DNA from: Methanocellales archaeon
GTDB lineage: Archaea; Halobacteriota; UBA148
Reading direction: 5' to 3'
DNA: 6,800 nucleotides
Assembly (NCBI GenBank): GCA_013415795.1
Contig: JAAEEL010000058.1
Span: forward strand, 1 to 6,800
Made by a program: the position numbers and the translations under genes. The notes beneath the pieces were generated by a model. It made no database searches, was not told the DNA's origin, and worked only from the letters and a program-made list of their open reading frames with translations. This document shows positions 6,482 to 6,800 of this stretch, one piece after another (position 1 is the first letter of the stretch; every line of letters begins with the position of its first letter).

Positions 6482-6800
6482 ATGGAAAAGGATGTTATAA
6501 CAATCCCTTACAAATTAATAGTCCTCGATATGGATGGAACACTCCTTTACGATAGGACCATCTATGCTTTAGCAGCAGAGCTGGATTTTGAAGAACATCT
6601 GCACAAAATCATCAAATCAAATCAGCAGGGATTTGAAAAGACCATTGAGATTGCCAAACTTCTCAGAGGGCTGTCTGTTAAACGTTTCTTAGATGTATTC
6701 GATAAAATTCCTTTTCGAGCGGGTGCCCAAAAAGTTATCAATGCAACTAAGGCAGCTGGCATGATGACAGTTATAGCGACAGATAGTTACCAACTGGCTG
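6482..6800 (+). CDS. HAD-superfamily phosphatase, phosphoserine phosphatase-like, 5' part
   Basis: This gene runs off the right edge after 106 codons. It has HAD motif I, VLDMDGTLL (14-22), with nucleophile D16 and acid/base D18, and a probable motif II, VIATDSYQLA (97-106), with T100. Between them is a helical cap region containing GLSVKRFLDVFDKIPFRAGAQ (63-83). The layout, with a small cap after motif I and the 'I-P-F-x-x-G-A' turn before motif II, resembles SerB-like phosphatases of methanogenic archaea. Motifs III and IV lie outside the window, so completeness cannot be judged. The substrate is not certain: phosphoserine is a guess from family resemblance, and a role in thiamine phosphate turnover is possible from its position beside thiDN but unsupported. 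ATG 6482 was chosen since the HAD strand follows soon and no closer in-frame start exists. The ribosome binding site is weak. Confidence 0.8.
   Translation, partial: MEKDVITIPYKLIVLDMDGTLLYDRTIYALAAELDFEEHLHKIIKSNQQGFEKTIEIAKLLRGLSVKRFLDVFDKIPFRAGAQKVINATKAAGMMTVIATDSYQLA

Noticed and set aside
1..6800. CRISPR array, tRNA or rRNA genes, insertion sequence, or defence island
   Set aside because: No regularly spaced repeats, no tRNA-like TψC/acceptor patterns, no transposase and no terminal repeats were seen. Almost all coding space belongs to housekeeping or conserved families.

Overview
The window looks like chromosomal DNA from a euryarchaeon, most likely a methanogen or methane-oxidising archaeon of the Methanosarcina/ANME type. 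The reasons are an archaeal-type ribosomal protein S17e, a ThiD-ThiN fusion, an archaeal DUF1622 membrane protein, a NosD-like beta-helix surface protein, GGTGA-type ribosome binding sites and TATA-like promoter boxes. This placement is inferred from gene content and not from a marker-gene tree. No mobile element, CRISPR array, tRNA or rRNA is visible, and nothing in the window makes a convincing new defence or mobile system.

Layout from left to right. Positions 1-525 (minus strand) hold the N-terminal part of a secreted NosD-like right-handed beta-helix protein. Its reading frame is broken by one base inside its signal peptide, at a run of six A (480-485). Positions 526-776 are non-coding and contain a perfect hairpin flanked by T-runs, a probable terminator. 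Positions 777-1655 (minus) encode a short, membrane-anchored RmuC-family protein. It is divergent, across a 148-base promoter region with an inverted repeat, from a DUF1622 membrane protein (1804-2112, plus).

The core of the window is a minus-strand metabolic run that reads right to left: thiDN (thiamine), rps17e (ribosomal protein S17e), dapA, dapB, then asd after a gap with its own TATA-like box. Asd makes aspartate semialdehyde, DapA condenses it with pyruvate, and DapB reduces the product, so three consecutive steps of diaminopimelate/lysine synthesis lie together. rps17e, dapA and dapB are tightly packed: there is a 3-base gap with the ribosome binding site lying in the previous gene's end, then an ATGA overlap. 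The ribosomal protein gene sits between the thiamine and lysine genes.

At the right edge, divergent from thiDN, is the 5' part of a HAD-superfamily phosphatase resembling phosphoserine phosphatase (6482 to beyond 6800).

The items most worth a second look are the homopolymer frameshift in the beta-helix gene, the inverted repeat over the DUF1622 promoter, the RmuC protein without its usual coiled coil, and the mixed thiamine/ribosome/lysine cluster.
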